The notes under the pieces are model-generated. The model made no database searches. It was not told where the DNA came from and saw only the letters and a program-made list of their open reading frames with translations. The position numbers were made by a program, and so were the translations under genes. Positions 5,515 to 5,551 of a DNA stretch of 5,551 nt are shown here, in pieces. Origin of the DNA: Prevotella sp. UBA1395 (GTDB lineage: Bacteria > Bacteroidota > Bacteroidia > Bacteroidales > Bacteroidaceae); assembly GCA_002305235.1 (NCBI GenBank), contig DBQL01000034.1:1544-7094 (forward strand), written 5' to 3'. Position 1 is the stretch's first letter, and each line of letters begins with the position of its first letter.

Positions 5515-5551
5515 CCCCTGCCCTCGCGGCTCCATTCCATCATGATTCAAG

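Noticed and set aside
1..5551. A hidden accessory system (CRISPR, toxin-antitoxin, phage, insertion sequence)
   Set aside because: No spaced direct repeats, no transposase or integrase motifs, no target-site duplications and no paired small genes are visible. The coding content is four translation genes plus one protease.

Overview
The window reads as a chromosomal segment of a member of the Bacteroidales, probably Prevotellaceae or a near relative. Three things suggest this. The gene order is L13, S9, S2, EF-Ts, with long, phylum-typical L13, S2 and EF-Ts proteins. Most start codons follow A/T-rich stretches without a Shine-Dalgarno match. A TAnnTTTG-type -7 element lies upstream of the first gene. 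The family assignment rests on remembered resemblance, not on a search.

Layout: positions 1-246 hold a candidate promoter and a roughly 200-nt leader with several strong hairpins. Then come four co-oriented translation genes: rplM (L13), rpsI (S9), rpsB (S2) and tsf (EF-Ts). rplM and rpsI are 11 bp apart. A 222-bp structured gap separates rpsI from rpsB. A 112-bp gap with a perfect 17-bp inverted repeat separates rpsB from tsf. No promoter-like element is visible inside the cluster, so I infer a shared transcript adjusted by RNA structures at the gene junctions. A strong intrinsic terminator (11-bp outer stem, 6-bp inner stem, T-rich tail) closes the cluster after tsf.

Downstream, in clearly more GC-rich sequence, is one large gene for a secreted subtilisin-like (S8) serine protease. 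It has a signal peptide, a propeptide-like region, an intact Asp/His/Asn/Ser catalytic set, a large insertion between the oxyanion Asn and the catalytic Ser, and a short Bacteroidales-type C-terminal tail. The last 90 bp are non-coding as far as can be seen and contain one GC-rich hairpin.

Functionally, the first four genes supply ribosomal subunits and an elongation factor, and the protease is an unrelated neighbour. I see no mobile element, CRISPR array, tRNA/rRNA gene or defence-like system. The items most worth a second look are the three non-coding RNA/repeat regions in the ribosomal cluster and the architecture of the protease.
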